From contig NZ_JBHTKL010000001.1 in NCBI RefSeq assembly GCF_042675915.1, positions 1,302,001-1,366,000 of the forward strand: a DNA stretch of 64,000 nucleotides, in the 5' to 3' direction. Under the pieces are notes generated by a model. It saw only the letters and a list, made by a program, of their open reading frames with translations, was not told where the DNA came from and ran no database searches. Shown here piece after piece: positions 25,335 through 34,185 of the stretch. This DNA comes from Thalassobacillus_A hwangdonensis. GTDB taxonomy: Bacteria; Bacillota; Bacilli; Bacillales; Halobacillaceae. Position numbers and translations under genes: made by a program. Each line of letters starts with the position of its first letter. The first letter of the stretch is position 1.

Positions 25335-25772
25335 ATGAGCAAAAAAACAACGATGATCGACGAAAATCAATTGCAATCTTTAGTTCATACTGGAGCGGGA
25401 TTCGATTTGATCCGCTACTCCTCACTTCCCGAACTTCTAGGTAAGGATGCACCGTTCATCCTGTACTATATGGGAAAGAACCTGGCTCGCAAAAGCGAGT
25501 TCAATGAAAAGGAATCCATCATCTCCTTTTTCCAGTATTTTGGATGGGGCCAGTTGTCCCTCGTTAAAGAAAAGAAAAAAGAAACATTCTTTGAATTAAG
25601 TGGACACGTCATCGAAAAGCGGCTGCATAATCCCTCGCTTGAAGTGGATTTCCGTATGGAAGCAGGATTCATCGCTGAAGCCATCCAAATTCTCAAAGAC
25701 ACTCCCTGCGAGTGCATAGAAGAAATCGATAAGAAAAACAATCTCGTTACTTTTCATGTCATGAATACATAA
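25335..25772 (+). CDS. yslB: YslB, DUF2507 protein
   Basis: This 145-residue soluble protein has the DUF2507 core (VHTGAGFDLIRYSSLPELLG and RLHNPSLEVDFRMEAGFIAEAIQ). Its fold is likely related to ligand-binding V4R-like domains; function is unknown. It is divergent from sdhC as in B. subtilis. The aspartokinase gene lysC that accompanies it there is missing. AAAGGA lies nine bases before the ATG. Confidence 0.88.
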   Translation: MSKKTTMIDENQLQSLVHTGAGFDLIRYSSLPELLGKDAPFILYYMGKNLARKSEFNEKESIISFFQYFGWGQLSLVKEKKKETFFELSGHVIEKRLHNPSLEVDFRMEAGFIAEAIQILKDTPCECIEEIDKKNNLVTFHVMNT

Positions 25773-25786
25773 TGTTTCATTATAAG

Positions 25787-25814
25787 AGAGCCAGCCTATT
25801 CCTCGGCTGGCTCT
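25787..25814. terminator. Shared terminator of yslB and uvrC
   Basis: AGAGCCAGCC/GGCTGGCTCT lies between the convergent genes and includes the last uvrC codons. TCTTTATC follows on the plus strand. Confidence 0.65.
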
Positions 25815-27592
25815 TCTTTATCTTTATTGAGATGGATCAGAATTGTACGTGCTACCGGCGCAGGGATGCCAAGCTTGGTCAAGTCACTTTCGTCAGCATC
25901 TCGAATCTCTTTTACAGATTTAAAGTGACGAAGTAACGAACGCCTGCGATTTTGTCCAACACCAGGAATGTCATCCAGTTCGGATTGGATCGCCCCTTTG
26001 CCTCTGAGTTGACGATGGAACGTGATCGCGAAGCGGTGGACCTCATCCTGGATGCGTTGTATCAGGTAAAATTCCTGGGAATTCCTGTCCAGATCCACAA
26101 TTGTGGGAGGATCTCCGTATAGCAATTCGCTCGTCTTATGCTTCTCATCCTTAGCTAGTCCGCACAACGGAATATCCAACCCCAGTTCATTCTCCAGCAC
26201 ATCAAGCGCTGCACTCATTTGTCCTTTCGAGCCGTCGACGAGGATTAGATCCGGTAAAGGCAGTTCTTCCTTCAATACCCTTGTGTAACGTCTGCGGATG
26301 ACTTCCCGCATCGTATCATAATCATCCGGGCCTTCCACATTCTTAATCTTATATTTGCGGTAATCTTTCTTTTGTGGCTTCCCATCTACGAAAACGACCA
26401 TTGCTGATACAGGATCCGTCCCTTGTATGTTGGAATTGTCAAAAGCTTCGATCCTTGTCGGAGTTTCTACATTCAATTTTTCGCCGAGCTTCTCTACCGC
26501 CTTTATCGTACGCGCTTCATCCTGTTCAATTAACGCAAACTTTTCTTTGAGGGCAATGTCTGCATTCTTCATCGCAAGTTCAACGAGTTCTTTCTTGCGC
26601 CCTCTCATTGGAATGTGCACCTTCGTTTCCAGTAGCTCACTTAACAAATTGACATCAGTTGCAACAGGAACGAGTACTTGTTTAGGGTAAGGGTGGTTCT
26701 GATGCAGATAGAATCTTCCTAAATAACTATGGAACGTCTCTTCTGGATCATCAAAAAACGGGAACAGCGCGATATCGCGCTCAATCAATTTACCTTGACG
26801 GATGAAGAATACTTGTACACACATCCACCCTTTATCATAGGCATAGCCGAAAACATCGCGGTTCACCTGATCGTTCAAGGTCATTTTCTGCTGTTCCATC
26901 ACCGATTCGATGTGCTCGATCTGGTCGCGCAGTTCCTTTGCACGTTCGAAATCCAGTTCCTCCGAAGCCTGCATCATCTTTTTCTTCAAATCTTTTTTGA
27001 TTTCTTTATGTCCACCACTTAAAAAGGACGTGATGTTCTGCACGATGCTCTGGTTCGTTTCCTGCGTTACTTTGAATTCACAAGGTCCAAGGCACTGGTG
27101 CATATGGTAATAAAGACAAACCCGATCCGGCATCGTTCTGCATTTACGCAATGGATATAGACGATCGAGCAGCTTTTTGGTTTCTCTGGCTGCTAAAACG
27201 TTCGGATAAGGGCCAAAATATTTCCCTTTATCTTTCTTCACTTTTCTCGTAACAATCAAGCGTGGATGCTTTTCAGGTGTGACCTTCAAATATGGATAGG
27301 TTTTATCATCTTTTAGTAAGACATTGTATTTTGGATCATATTTTTTGATTAGGTTCATTTCGAGAATCAATGCTTCGATTTCGGATGAAGTGACGATGTA
27401 TTCGAAGTCGATGATTTCTCTTACCAGCCGTTGGGTTTTACCGTCATGGGCACCGGTGAAATAAGAGCGCACACGATTTTTCAGCACCTTGGACTTACCA
27501 ACGTAGATAATCGTGCCATTTTTATCTTTCATCAAATAGCACCCAGGCTGGTCAGGCAAAACTGCAAGCTTCTCTTTGATTTTTTGATTCAT
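25796..27592 (-). CDS. uvrC: Excinuclease ABC subunit C
   Basis: UvrC makes both incisions in nucleotide excision repair. The GIY-YIG nuclease is N-terminal (PGCYLMKDKNGTIIYVGKSKVLKNRVRSYF), followed by a UVR motif near residue 205 (ASEELDFERAKELRDQIE). The RNase-H-like C-terminal nuclease carries EAFDNSNIQGTDPV and LILVDGSKGQ, and a helix-hairpin-helix (LDDIPGVGQNRRRSLLRHF) ends the protein. The 598 residues are normal. Confidence 0.97.
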   Translation of the reverse strand: MNQKIKEKLAVLPDQPGCYLMKDKNGTIIYVGKSKVLKNRVRSYFTGAHDGKTQRLVREIIDFEYIVTSSEIEALILEMNLIKKYDPKYNVLLKDDKTYPYLKVTPEKHPRLIVTRKVKKDKGKYFGPYPNVLAARETKKLLDRLYPLRKCRTMPDRVCLYYHMHQCLGPCEFKVTQETNQSIVQNITSFLSGGHKEIKKDLKKKMMQASEELDFERAKELRDQIEHIESVMEQQKMTLNDQVNRDVFGYAYDKGWMCVQVFFIRQGKLIERDIALFPFFDDPEETFHSYLGRFYLHQNHPYPKQVLVPVATDVNLLSELLETKVHIPMRGRKKELVELAMKNADIALKEKFALIEQDEARTIKAVEKLGEKLNVETPTRIEAFDNSNIQGTDPVSAMVVFVDGKPQKKDYRKYKIKNVEGPDDYDTMREVIRRRYTRVLKEELPLPDLILVDGSKGQMSAALDVLENELGLDIPLCGLAKDEKHKTSELLYGDPPTIVDLDRNSQEFYLIQRIQDEVHRFAITFHRQLRGKGAIQSELDDIPGVGQNRRRSLLRHFKSVKEIRDADESDLTKLGIPAPVARTILIHLNKDKEEPAEE

Positions 27593-27747
27593 GTGCCTTC
27601 CACCCCATTATTTCAATGATATGTTAAAGCTATCATATACGAGCCGCTTTTTGAATAAAGACGTCTTGGCAAAAAATCAGAAATTAAATCCCTAGTTGAT
27701 TTACCTGTAAAGCCATTTCAAGGGGACGTTGCCTAATCGGCGGAAAG

Positions 27748-27866
27748 GGCGGCTGGGAAACTACTCGCTTTCCTGTGGGGGAGCTGGCGAGCCTCCTCGG
27801 TCGTTTTACTCCCTGTGGGGTCTCGCCTAGGCCCTTCTCCCACGGGAGTCGAGCAGTTTCCCCGCC
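27748..27866 (+). repeat. Dispersed inverted-repeat element, copy 1
   Basis: About 120 bp with the conserved core ACTCGCTTTCC, GTGGG, GAGCCTCCTC, GGGGTCTC and CTTCTCCCAC. The outer arms GGGAAACT (27755-27762) and AGTTTCCC (27855-27862) pair. It fills part of the 488-bp gap between uvrC and trxA; otherwise that gap holds only the trxA terminator, and I see no gene in it. Confidence 0.85.
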
Positions 27867-28032
27867 ACCTTCTTACTGATTGATGGAAGAACCTGATCCT
27901 GGATGAATTATAAAAAGATCTGTGTTAAAAAGCTAGGGTAAAGCAAATTTCTTAGCGAGTAATTCCCCTACCTCCTAACCCCTCATTGCTCTTACCCAGC
28001 TCTGAAACAACGATGCTTAATAGTGCCAAATG

Positions 28033-28066
28033 AAAAAAGCCACACTGCGCTCGGCAGTGTGGCTTT
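28033..28066 (-). terminator. Terminator of trxA
   Basis: AAAGCCACACTGC/GCAGTGTGGCTTT is a perfect 13-bp stem with a 5-base loop and TTTTTT on the minus strand. Confidence 0.92.
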
Positions 28067-28080
28067 CTGTAGTATTCAGA

Positions 28081-28395
28081 TTATTGGTGTTTGTTGATCA
28101 AGTCAACAAGTGCTTCTTTCGGTTGGAAACCGATCACTTGGTCTACGACTTTACCATCTTTGAAAAGCAGTAGTGTCGGAATGCTCATTACTCCGTACTT
28201 TCCTGCAGTTTCCTGGTTTTCGTCAACATCCAATTTTACGATTTGTACTTTGTCGCTCATTTCTTCATCAAGTTCTTCTAGAACTGGAGCGATCATTTTA
28301 CAAGGGCCACACCAAGGTGCCCAGAAGTCAGCAAGTACTAGGCCTTCTTTTGTTTCTTCAGCAAAGTTCTGGTCAGTTGCTTTTACAATTGCCAT
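28081..28395 (-). CDS. trxA: Thioredoxin
   Basis: This 104-residue cytoplasmic disulfide reductant has the active site WCGPC at residues 28-32 and the cis-proline segment MSIPTLLLFK. It is upstream of uvrC as in B. subtilis, here separated by repeat copy 1. Confidence 0.97.
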   Translation of the reverse strand: MAIVKATDQNFAEETKEGLVLADFWAPWCGPCKMIAPVLEELDEEMSDKVQIVKLDVDENQETAGKYGVMSIPTLLLFKDGKVVDQVIGFQPKEALVDLINKHQ

Positions 28396-28523
28396 TCTAT
28401 ATTCCTCCTACAACAATCATTTTCAAAATCTGTGTAAAGTATATCATGTAATATTTTTAGTGGCTAATAGTTTGTTTATACACAAAAAAACACTCTGATT
28501 GGTTTCGTTACATAGCGTAGGTG

Positions 28524-28649
28524 GCAGGTATGGAGGAAAACAACTCGCTTTCCGTGGGCGTCTGCTGAGCCTCCTCAGGCATAAGCCTTCCGGGGTCTCA
28601 TCTAGTACGCTTCCCCCACAGGAGTCTCGCTGTTTACCTCCACCCCTGC
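28524..28649 (+). repeat. Dispersed inverted-repeat element, copy 2
   Basis: The core is the same as copy 1 (ACTCGCTTTCC, GAGCCTCCTC, GGGGTCTC, CCCCCACAGGAGTCTCG). The outer arms GCAGG-TGGAGG-AAACA and TGTTTACCTCCACCCCTGC pair over about 20 bp but differ in sequence from the arms of other copies. It lies between etfA and trxA. Confidence 0.88.
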
Positions 28650-28756
28650 AAAAATTGATTAACAAATCCACAATAAATGATTTTTACGTAATTCTTCACC
28701 CAGTATTTTGTGGATTAAACCGCCAACATCATTGTATAAGCTACGCTCAGACACCG

Positions 28757-28793
28757 AAAACCCGAACAAATCAGCTAAATTTGTTCGGGTTTT
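28757..28793 (-). terminator. Terminator of the fadR-etf operon
   Basis: AAAACCCGAACAAAT/ATTTGTTCGGGTTTT is a 15-bp stem with a 7-base loop, located 17 bp after the etfA stop. Confidence 0.85.
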
Positions 28794-28809
28794 CTTCTAT
28801 TACATCTGA

Positions 28810-29787
28810 TTATGCGTTTACGTTTACTTTTTTCAGTTCTTCAATCAGCTTTGGCACTACGTCGAAGAGGTCTCCAACGATTCCGTAATCGGCTACATTG
28901 AAGATGTTCGCTTCCGGATCTTTATTGATGGCTACGATTACTTTGGAGTTGGACATACCAGCAAGGTGCTGGATCGCTCCAGAGATTCCTGCCGCAATGT
29001 ACAGGTCAGGTGTTACAACTTTACCAGTTTGACCGATCTGCAACGAGTAATCACAGTATCCTGCATCACATGCTCCACGGGATGCTCCTACAGCACCACC
29101 AAGCACCTCTGCCAGTTCTTCAAGTGGTTCGAAGCCTTCTGCGCTCTTCACACCACGTCCACCTGCAACGATTACTTTCGCTTCTGAAAGGTCGACACCT
29201 TCTGAAGTTTTGCGGACGACATCCTGGATGATGGTACGCAAGTCTGCAACATCTACATCTTTAGATGTTACTTCTCCAGAACGAGATTCATCTTTTTCAA
29301 GTGCTGGAATATTGTTCGGACGGATGGTTGCAAAAATAAGACCATCTGTAATGATTTTCTTCTCAAATGCCTTACCGGAATAAATCGGGCGTGTGAAGAC
29401 AATGTTACCGCCTTCTTCACTGATTTCTGTCGCATCTGAAATCAGTCCGGACTCAAGCTTACTTGCAAGCTTCGGTGTCAAATCTTTACCGATGGCTGTA
29501 TGACCCATGACAATCCCCTCAGGATTCTCATCATCGATGACCGCTTTGACAGCCTGTCCATAGCCTTCTGATGTATACGTTTTCAATTTATCGTTTGATA
29601 CAGTAATGACTCGGTCAGCACCATAATGGATCATTTCATTACCCAGTTCACCCAAGTCTCCTGCTCCACATAGGACACCGACAATCTCTCCATCACTGAT
29701 GGATTTCGCTGCTGCAATTGCTTCAAACGTTACATTACGCAGGGAGCCGTCTCGTGCTTCCCCGATGACTAACATTTTCTTACTCAT
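28810..29787 (-). CDS. etfA: Electron transfer flavoprotein alpha subunit
   Basis: EtfA binds FAD and, with EtfB, carries electrons from acyl-CoA dehydrogenases. The C-terminal FAD domain is visible in VIVAGGRGVKSAEGF, VGASRGACDAGYCDYSLQIGQTGKVV and ISGAIQHLAGM. The 325 residues are normal. AAAGGAG precedes the ATG. It is the last gene of fadR-fadB-etfB-etfA. Confidence 0.97.
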   Translation of the reverse strand: MSKKMLVIGEARDGSLRNVTFEAIAAAKSISDGEIVGVLCGAGDLGELGNEMIHYGADRVITVSNDKLKTYTSEGYGQAVKAVIDDENPEGIVMGHTAIGKDLTPKLASKLESGLISDATEISEEGGNIVFTRPIYSGKAFEKKIITDGLIFATIRPNNIPALEKDESRSGEVTSKDVDVADLRTIIQDVVRKTSEGVDLSEAKVIVAGGRGVKSAEGFEPLEELAEVLGGAVGASRGACDAGYCDYSLQIGQTGKVVTPDLYIAAGISGAIQHLAGMSNSKVIVAINKDPEANIFNVADYGIVGDLFDVVPKLIEELKKVNVNA

Positions 29788-29815
29788 ACCGATTCTCCTT
29801 TCTGTTCATCCCGAG

Positions 29816-30589
29816 TTAAAGTACTTTTGCTTCGTCTTTTAATAAGGATACAAGTTCTTTCACTTGATCGTCGATTTCACCTTCAAGTACTTTCCCAGCT
29901 TCTTTTTCAGGAGGCAGGAAAATATCGATCGTTTTAGTTTTTGCTTCTACATCATCTTCGTCCAGGTCAAGATCATCCAATTCAAGCTCTTCCAAAGGCT
30001 TCTTCTTCGCTTTCATGATACCCGGCAAAGAAGGATAACGAGGCTCGTTCAAGCCTTGCTGACATGTAACAAGCAATGGCAGGGAAGTTTCGACCTTCTC
30101 CACATCACCTTCTACATCGCGCTCGATGTTCACTTTCTCACCATCTACTTTAATATCTGTAATGGTAGTTACGTAAGGAATATCAAGGCGCTCTGCAAGA
30201 CGAGGTCCTACCTGGCCACTTGCTTCATCAATCGCTACATTTCCTGCGAGGATGATATCAACATCTTTCTCTTCGAAGAACGCTTCAAGGATTTTGACTG
30301 TAGAGAACTGGTCACCATACTCAAGGTCATCTTCTGTATTGATCAACACTGCTTTGTCAGCTCCCATTGCGAGGGCTGTACGAAGCTGCTTCTCGGATTC
30401 TTCTTCACCAATAGTGACAACTGTAACTTCACCACCGTGCTCATCACGAAGGTTAATCGCTTCTTCCACTGCATATTCGTCATATGGGTTGATGATGAAT
30501 TCTGCTCCATCATCTTCAATACGACCATTGCTGATCGCAATCTTTTCTTCTGTATCGAATGTACGCTTCAATAATACGTAGATATTCAT
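29816..30589 (-). CDS. etfB: Electron transfer flavoprotein beta subunit
   Basis: This 257-residue partner of EtfA is of the AMP-binding adenine-alpha-hydrolase-like fold. It shows INPYDEYAVEEAINLRDE, the TALAMGADKAVLI segment, LAGNVAIDEASGQVGPRLAERLDIPYVT and the C-terminal IMKAKKKP. GGAGG precedes the ATG. It sits between fadB and etfA. Confidence 0.97.
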   Translation of the reverse strand: MNIYVLLKRTFDTEEKIAISNGRIEDDGAEFIINPYDEYAVEEAINLRDEHGGEVTVVTIGEEESEKQLRTALAMGADKAVLINTEDDLEYGDQFSTVKILEAFFEEKDVDIILAGNVAIDEASGQVGPRLAERLDIPYVTTITDIKVDGEKVNIERDVEGDVEKVETSLPLLVTCQQGLNEPRYPSLPGIMKAKKKPLEELELDDLDLDEDDVEAKTKTIDIFLPPEKEAGKVLEGEIDDQVKELVSLLKDEAKVL

Positions 30590-30606
30590 ATTAGAAACCT
30601 CCTAGT

Positions 30607-31380
30607 CTATTGATCTTTGAAATTAGGCTTGCGTTTTTCTATGAAAGCTTGAATTCCTTCTGTCGCATCATCCGTACCAAAAATCTGTCCGAATGCTTCA
30701 GCTTCCGACTCTACTCCAGCCTGGAATTGAGTTGTTTTAGCGTATGGCACAAGATTCATAACATGATGGATGGTCGGTCCGCTTTTTGAAGCGATTTTGG
30801 AGGCAAGCTTTTCAACTGCCGGAAACAAGTCTTCCTCAGGAAGACTTCTATTCGCCAACCCTAAAGCAGCAGCTTCCTGACCGGAAATCGGATCCCCGGA
30901 CAACATCATTTCATATGCTTTCGGTGCGCCGACATAACGCGGTAAGCGCTGCGTTCCAGCGAAGCCAGGTATGATTCCCAGGGACAATTCCGGCAATCCA
31001 AGCTTAGCTGTATCTGTCACATATCGAATGTGACAAGCCATCGCCAATTCCAATCCTCCACCTAATGAAGCACCATGGATGGCAGCAATGACTGGGATAT
31101 GGAAGTTTTCCACCCGATTGAAGAGCTCCTGCCCTTTGCGCGATAGCGCGGCATAATCGGATTCATTCTGAAGGGAAGTGAATTCTTTGATATCTGCTCC
31201 CGCAGAGAAGAATTTTCCTTCTCCTTTAAGAATGATCGCTTTGATGGAAGAATCCTTTTCGATTTCATCCATTCTGTCTGATAGCGCTTGCAATAAAGTG
31301 CTGGACAAAGCATTCGCAGGTGGGCTCTTGATCGTGAGCGTAGCGATGTGCTTGTCTACATGTAATGCAATCTCTCCCAT
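30607..31380 (-). CDS. fadB: Enoyl-CoA hydratase
   Basis: This crotonase-fold enzyme of beta-oxidation adds water to trans-2-enoyl-CoA. The oxyanion-hole motifs are FSAGADIKEF and AAIHGASLGGGLELAMACHIRY, with the catalytic glutamate in LPELSLGIIPGFAGTQRLPRYVG. The 257 residues are normal. It corresponds to ysiB/fadB of B. subtilis by position and sequence. Confidence 0.94.
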   Translation of the reverse strand: MGEIALHVDKHIATLTIKSPPANALSSTLLQALSDRMDEIEKDSSIKAIILKGEGKFFSAGADIKEFTSLQNESDYAALSRKGQELFNRVENFHIPVIAAIHGASLGGGLELAMACHIRYVTDTAKLGLPELSLGIIPGFAGTQRLPRYVGAPKAYEMMLSGDPISGQEAAALGLANRSLPEEDLFPAVEKLASKIASKSGPTIHHVMNLVPYAKTTQFQAGVESEAEAFGQIFGTDDATEGIQAFIEKRKPNFKDQ

Positions 31381-31397
31381 TCATTTCTCCCCTTTCT

Positions 31398-31982
31398 TCA
31401 TCTTACTGACAATCCGGAAACAAGAAGTTTCTGAACTTCTCCGGCTTGCTTGACGAGATCATATCGCTGATCTTTCATTACCCAATTTGTTACCGTCTCA
31501 TCTAGTGTACCAAAAATCATCTGCCTGACGAGACGTTTATCCAAATCTTTTCTGAAAATTCCTTCATCGATTCCTTCGCCGACGATGGAATCGATGACTT
31601 CCAAATATCGTTTCAATACAGCATTGATCTTCTGCCTTAAGTCTTTATTGGATTGTCGCAGCTCCAACTGTGTTACGATTGCAAGATGATGATCTGCTGT
31701 CAGCTGATCAAAATGTACTTCAATCAACCGCAGCAGTTTTTCGTCCGCTGATTGTCTCGAAGTCGTTTCCTGTTCAATCTTCTCAATGAACATTCCCATC
31801 TTTTCCTGGAACAAGGAAACGAGGATATCTTCTTTATTTTTAAAATACAAATAGATCGTACCATCCGCCACTCCTGCTTTCTTGGCAATCTTCGAAACTT
31901 GTGAGGAGTGGTATCCATTTTCAGCAATCACTTCGACAGCTGCATCAATGATTTGTTTGTATTTCGGTTTATTTTTCTTCAT
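31398..31982 (-). CDS. fadR: Fatty-acid degradation repressor FadR (TetR family)
   Basis: This TetR-type repressor is released by long-chain acyl-CoA. The N-terminal HTH (KQIIDAAVEVIAENGYHSSQVSKIAKKAGVADGTIYLYFKNKEDIL) is near-identical to B. subtilis FadR (ysiA), as is the C-terminal MIFGTLDETVTNWVMKDQRYDL. I start at ATG 31982 (MKKNKPKYK), giving 194 residues as in the family. A FadR operator and promoter directly upstream indicate autoregulation. Confidence 0.95.
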   Translation of the reverse strand: MKKNKPKYKQIIDAAVEVIAENGYHSSQVSKIAKKAGVADGTIYLYFKNKEDILVSLFQEKMGMFIEKIEQETTSRQSADEKLLRLIEVHFDQLTADHHLAIVTQLELRQSNKDLRQKINAVLKRYLEVIDSIVGEGIDEGIFRKDLDKRLVRQMIFGTLDETVTNWVMKDQRYDLVKQAGEVQKLLVSGLSVR

Positions 31983-32012
31983 GGTTATCGCCTGCCTTAT
32001 CAATTGTGAAAA

Positions 32013-32030
32013 TGAATGAATGGTCATTCA
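32013..32030. promoter_or_regulatory. FadR operator
   Basis: TGAATGA-N4-TCATTCA is a perfect 18-bp inverted repeat matching the known Bacillus FadR box TGAATGAmTAnTCATTCA. It starts seven bases downstream of the -10 box, so bound FadR would block initiation. Confidence 0.92.
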
Positions 32031-32036
32031 TTAAAC

Positions 32037-32065
32037 ATTTTACATTCTCGCAAGCTACCTGTCAA
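32037..32065 (-). promoter_or_regulatory. Promoter of fadR-fadB-etfB-etfA
   Basis: TTGACA-N17-TAAAAT on the minus strand is close to consensus and feeds directly into the FadR operator. Confidence 0.88.
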
Positions 32066-32157
32066 TAACAAAAGGACAAGGCACCTGCTTAACCATCCGG
32101 TTATGCGGAGCCTCAGTGGTCAACCTTGCTCTCTTTTTCATAGGAAAGACGTTCCCT

Positions 32158-33858
32158 TCAAACCGAATTCTGTTCAAGCTTCTGTTTTTCTTCTTCTACA
32201 AGGTTTCTGCGAAGAATCTTACCTACTGCTGTTTTTGGCAATTCATCACGGAATTCATAGATCTTCGGTACTTTATATGCCGCCAGATGTTTTCGGCAAA
32301 ATTCGTTCAATTCTTCTTCTGTTACGTTGGCGCTTTCTTTTTTGACGATGAATGCTTTCACTGTTTCCCCACGATAAGGATCAGGGATACCTACGATAAC
32401 GGCTTCCTGTACGGCTTCATGTTCATAGAGTACTTCTTCTACCTCTCTAGGATAAATATTGAATCCTCCAGCAATGATCATGTCTTTTTTCCGATCCACT
32501 ACGTAAAAATATCCTTCTTCGTTCATATAACCAAGATCTCCGGTACGGAACCAGCCATCTTCGCTCAGTACTTGTGCAGTTTCTTCTTCTTTATTCCAAT
32601 AACCCCGCATCACCTGAGGGCCCTTGACCGCGATTTCTCCAACTTCGTCCACTTCAACTTCTTCTCCAGAATCCATCCCGATGATCTTGGCATCCGTGTC
32701 CGGCCATGGAATACCGATGCTGCCATTCACTCTTCGATGCCAAACGAAGTTCGCATGTGTGACTGGTGATGTTTCTGTTAATCCGTACCCTTCCACCAGC
32801 TTACCTCCGGTCACTTCTTCAAACCTTTCCTGCACTTCGACTGGAAGCGGTGCAGATCCACTGATACAGGCTTCGATGGAGGACAAATCGTACTTTTTCA
32901 AATCCGGATGATTCAATAGGGCAATATAAATCGTCGGTGCACCCGGGAATAACGTAGGTTTGTGCTTATCGATCGTTTTCAAAACATCGGTTGGCTCGAA
33001 CTTCGGAAGCAGAACCATTTTGGATGCCATCATAATGGAAAGGTTCATCACTGCAGTCATACCATATACGTGGAAAAATGGCAGCACACCCAGTACGATT
33101 TCCCTTCCTTTTTCACACTTGTATAACCATCTCATCGACATTTGCGTGTTGGCAACGAGGTTCATGTGTGTCAACATGACACCTTTAGGGAATCCAGTCG
33201 TACCTCCTGTATATTGCAGTAATGCAAGGTCTTCGTTAGGGTTCACTTCTACTTCATCGACCTCCATTCCCGCATTGTCCATGATGTAATCCCACAGATG
33301 TGTGTCATGGGACTGTTCCGGTTTTACTACGATTTTGTATTGACGTTTTTGAATGAAAGGATAGATTTTGTTCTTTGGAAATGGAAGGTAATCTTTGATG
33401 CCAGTAACAATCACTTGCTCTACGTCTGTATTCTGCTTGACGTTCGTTACTTTAGGATAGAGGATATCAAGACAAATGATCATCTTTGCACCAGAATCTT
33501 TCAACTGGTACTCAAGTTCACGCTCCATGTAGAGCGGATTGGTCTGTACAACAATGCCGCCGGCTTGCAATATTCCGTAATAAGCAATGACGGACTGTGG
33601 ACAGTTTGGAAGCATTACCGCGACACGATCACCCTTTTCAAGGCCCAGTCCCTGAAGGTAACTTGCAAATTTCCTCGCTTGCGTGTACACCTCATCATAA
33701 GTAAGCTCTTTCCCGAGAAAATGAAGCGCTTTCTTTTCTGGGTAAGCTTCTGCACTTTCTTTCAGAAATTGGTGCAATGGCTTTTCGTCATAGTCAATGG
33801 TGGTGGGTATTTCTTCCGGGTAAAATTGGTGCCATGGTCGGTTTGCAACATCTGCCAT
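32158..33858 (-). CDS. lcfA: Long-chain fatty-acid-CoA ligase
   Basis: This AMP-forming acyl-CoA synthetase activates fatty acids for beta-oxidation. It shows P-loop LQYTGGTTGFPKGVMLTH, EGYGLTETSPVTH, the adenylate-binding GWFRTGDLGYM and the C-terminal catalytic lysine in LPKTAVGKILRRNLV. The 566 residues are normal. AAGGGGG precedes the ATG. It is transcribed toward fadR. No FadR box is visible upstream of lcfA itself, unlike in B. subtilis; a TATAAT lies near 33893 with a weak -35. Confidence 0.95.
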   Translation of the reverse strand: MADVANRPWHQFYPEEIPTTIDYDEKPLHQFLKESAEAYPEKKALHFLGKELTYDEVYTQARKFASYLQGLGLEKGDRVAVMLPNCPQSVIAYYGILQAGGIVVQTNPLYMERELEYQLKDSGAKMIICLDILYPKVTNVKQNTDVEQVIVTGIKDYLPFPKNKIYPFIQKRQYKIVVKPEQSHDTHLWDYIMDNAGMEVDEVEVNPNEDLALLQYTGGTTGFPKGVMLTHMNLVANTQMSMRWLYKCEKGREIVLGVLPFFHVYGMTAVMNLSIMMASKMVLLPKFEPTDVLKTIDKHKPTLFPGAPTIYIALLNHPDLKKYDLSSIEACISGSAPLPVEVQERFEEVTGGKLVEGYGLTETSPVTHANFVWHRRVNGSIGIPWPDTDAKIIGMDSGEEVEVDEVGEIAVKGPQVMRGYWNKEEETAQVLSEDGWFRTGDLGYMNEEGYFYVVDRKKDMIIAGGFNIYPREVEEVLYEHEAVQEAVIVGIPDPYRGETVKAFIVKKESANVTEEELNEFCRKHLAAYKVPKIYEFRDELPKTAVGKILRRNLVEEEKQKLEQNSV

Positions 33859-34057
33859 TTGAATTCCCCCTTATATCGATATACCTACATTATAACTACT
33901 TTGGTTCAAATATTAAAATATTATTTGAAATATTTCGACATTTAGGTGCAGCTATCGCCTGTTCGAAGGTTGTGCACATTCTTATTTATTATATGTATGG
34001 TGGGATTGTCCTAGTAAATGAATCTATAGTTACGTCGCCTTAAAAAGTCGATGAATA

Positions 34058-34084
34058 CAAAAACGCAGGGGTAGATCCCCTGCG
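34058..34084 (-). terminator. Terminator of the polX-mutS2-yshE unit
   Basis: CGCAGGGG/CCCCTGCG with a 5-base loop and TTTTTG on the minus strand, just after the small peptide gene. Confidence 0.88.
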
Positions 34085-34093
34085 CTCCATTGG

Positions 34094-34174
34094 TCAATAT
34101 ACGAAAAAGAATACGATTCCGGCAATGACAAACAACGCCGAAATGACTCCCAGAACTTTGGCTAAAGTTTCCAT
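34094..34174 (-). CDS. 26-residue single-span membrane peptide
   Basis: This 27-codon frame starts METLAKVLGVI and continues as one hydrophobic helix ending FFFVY. AAGGGGAGA lies six bases upstream of the ATG, 11 bp after the yshE stop, and a strong terminator follows it, so it looks like a genuine last gene of the polX-mutS2-yshE unit. It is too short for usual gene callers. The positive residue near the N-terminus suggests an N-in orientation. Function is unknown. Confidence 0.7.
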   Translation of the reverse strand: METLAKVLGVISALFVIAGIVFFFVY

Positions 34175-34185
34175 CGATTCTCCCC

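Noticed and set aside
28444..28888. Short frames on both strands across 28.5 kb, rich in Pro, Ser and Arg
   Set aside because: They are readings of repeat copy 2, which is a palindromic non-coding element.
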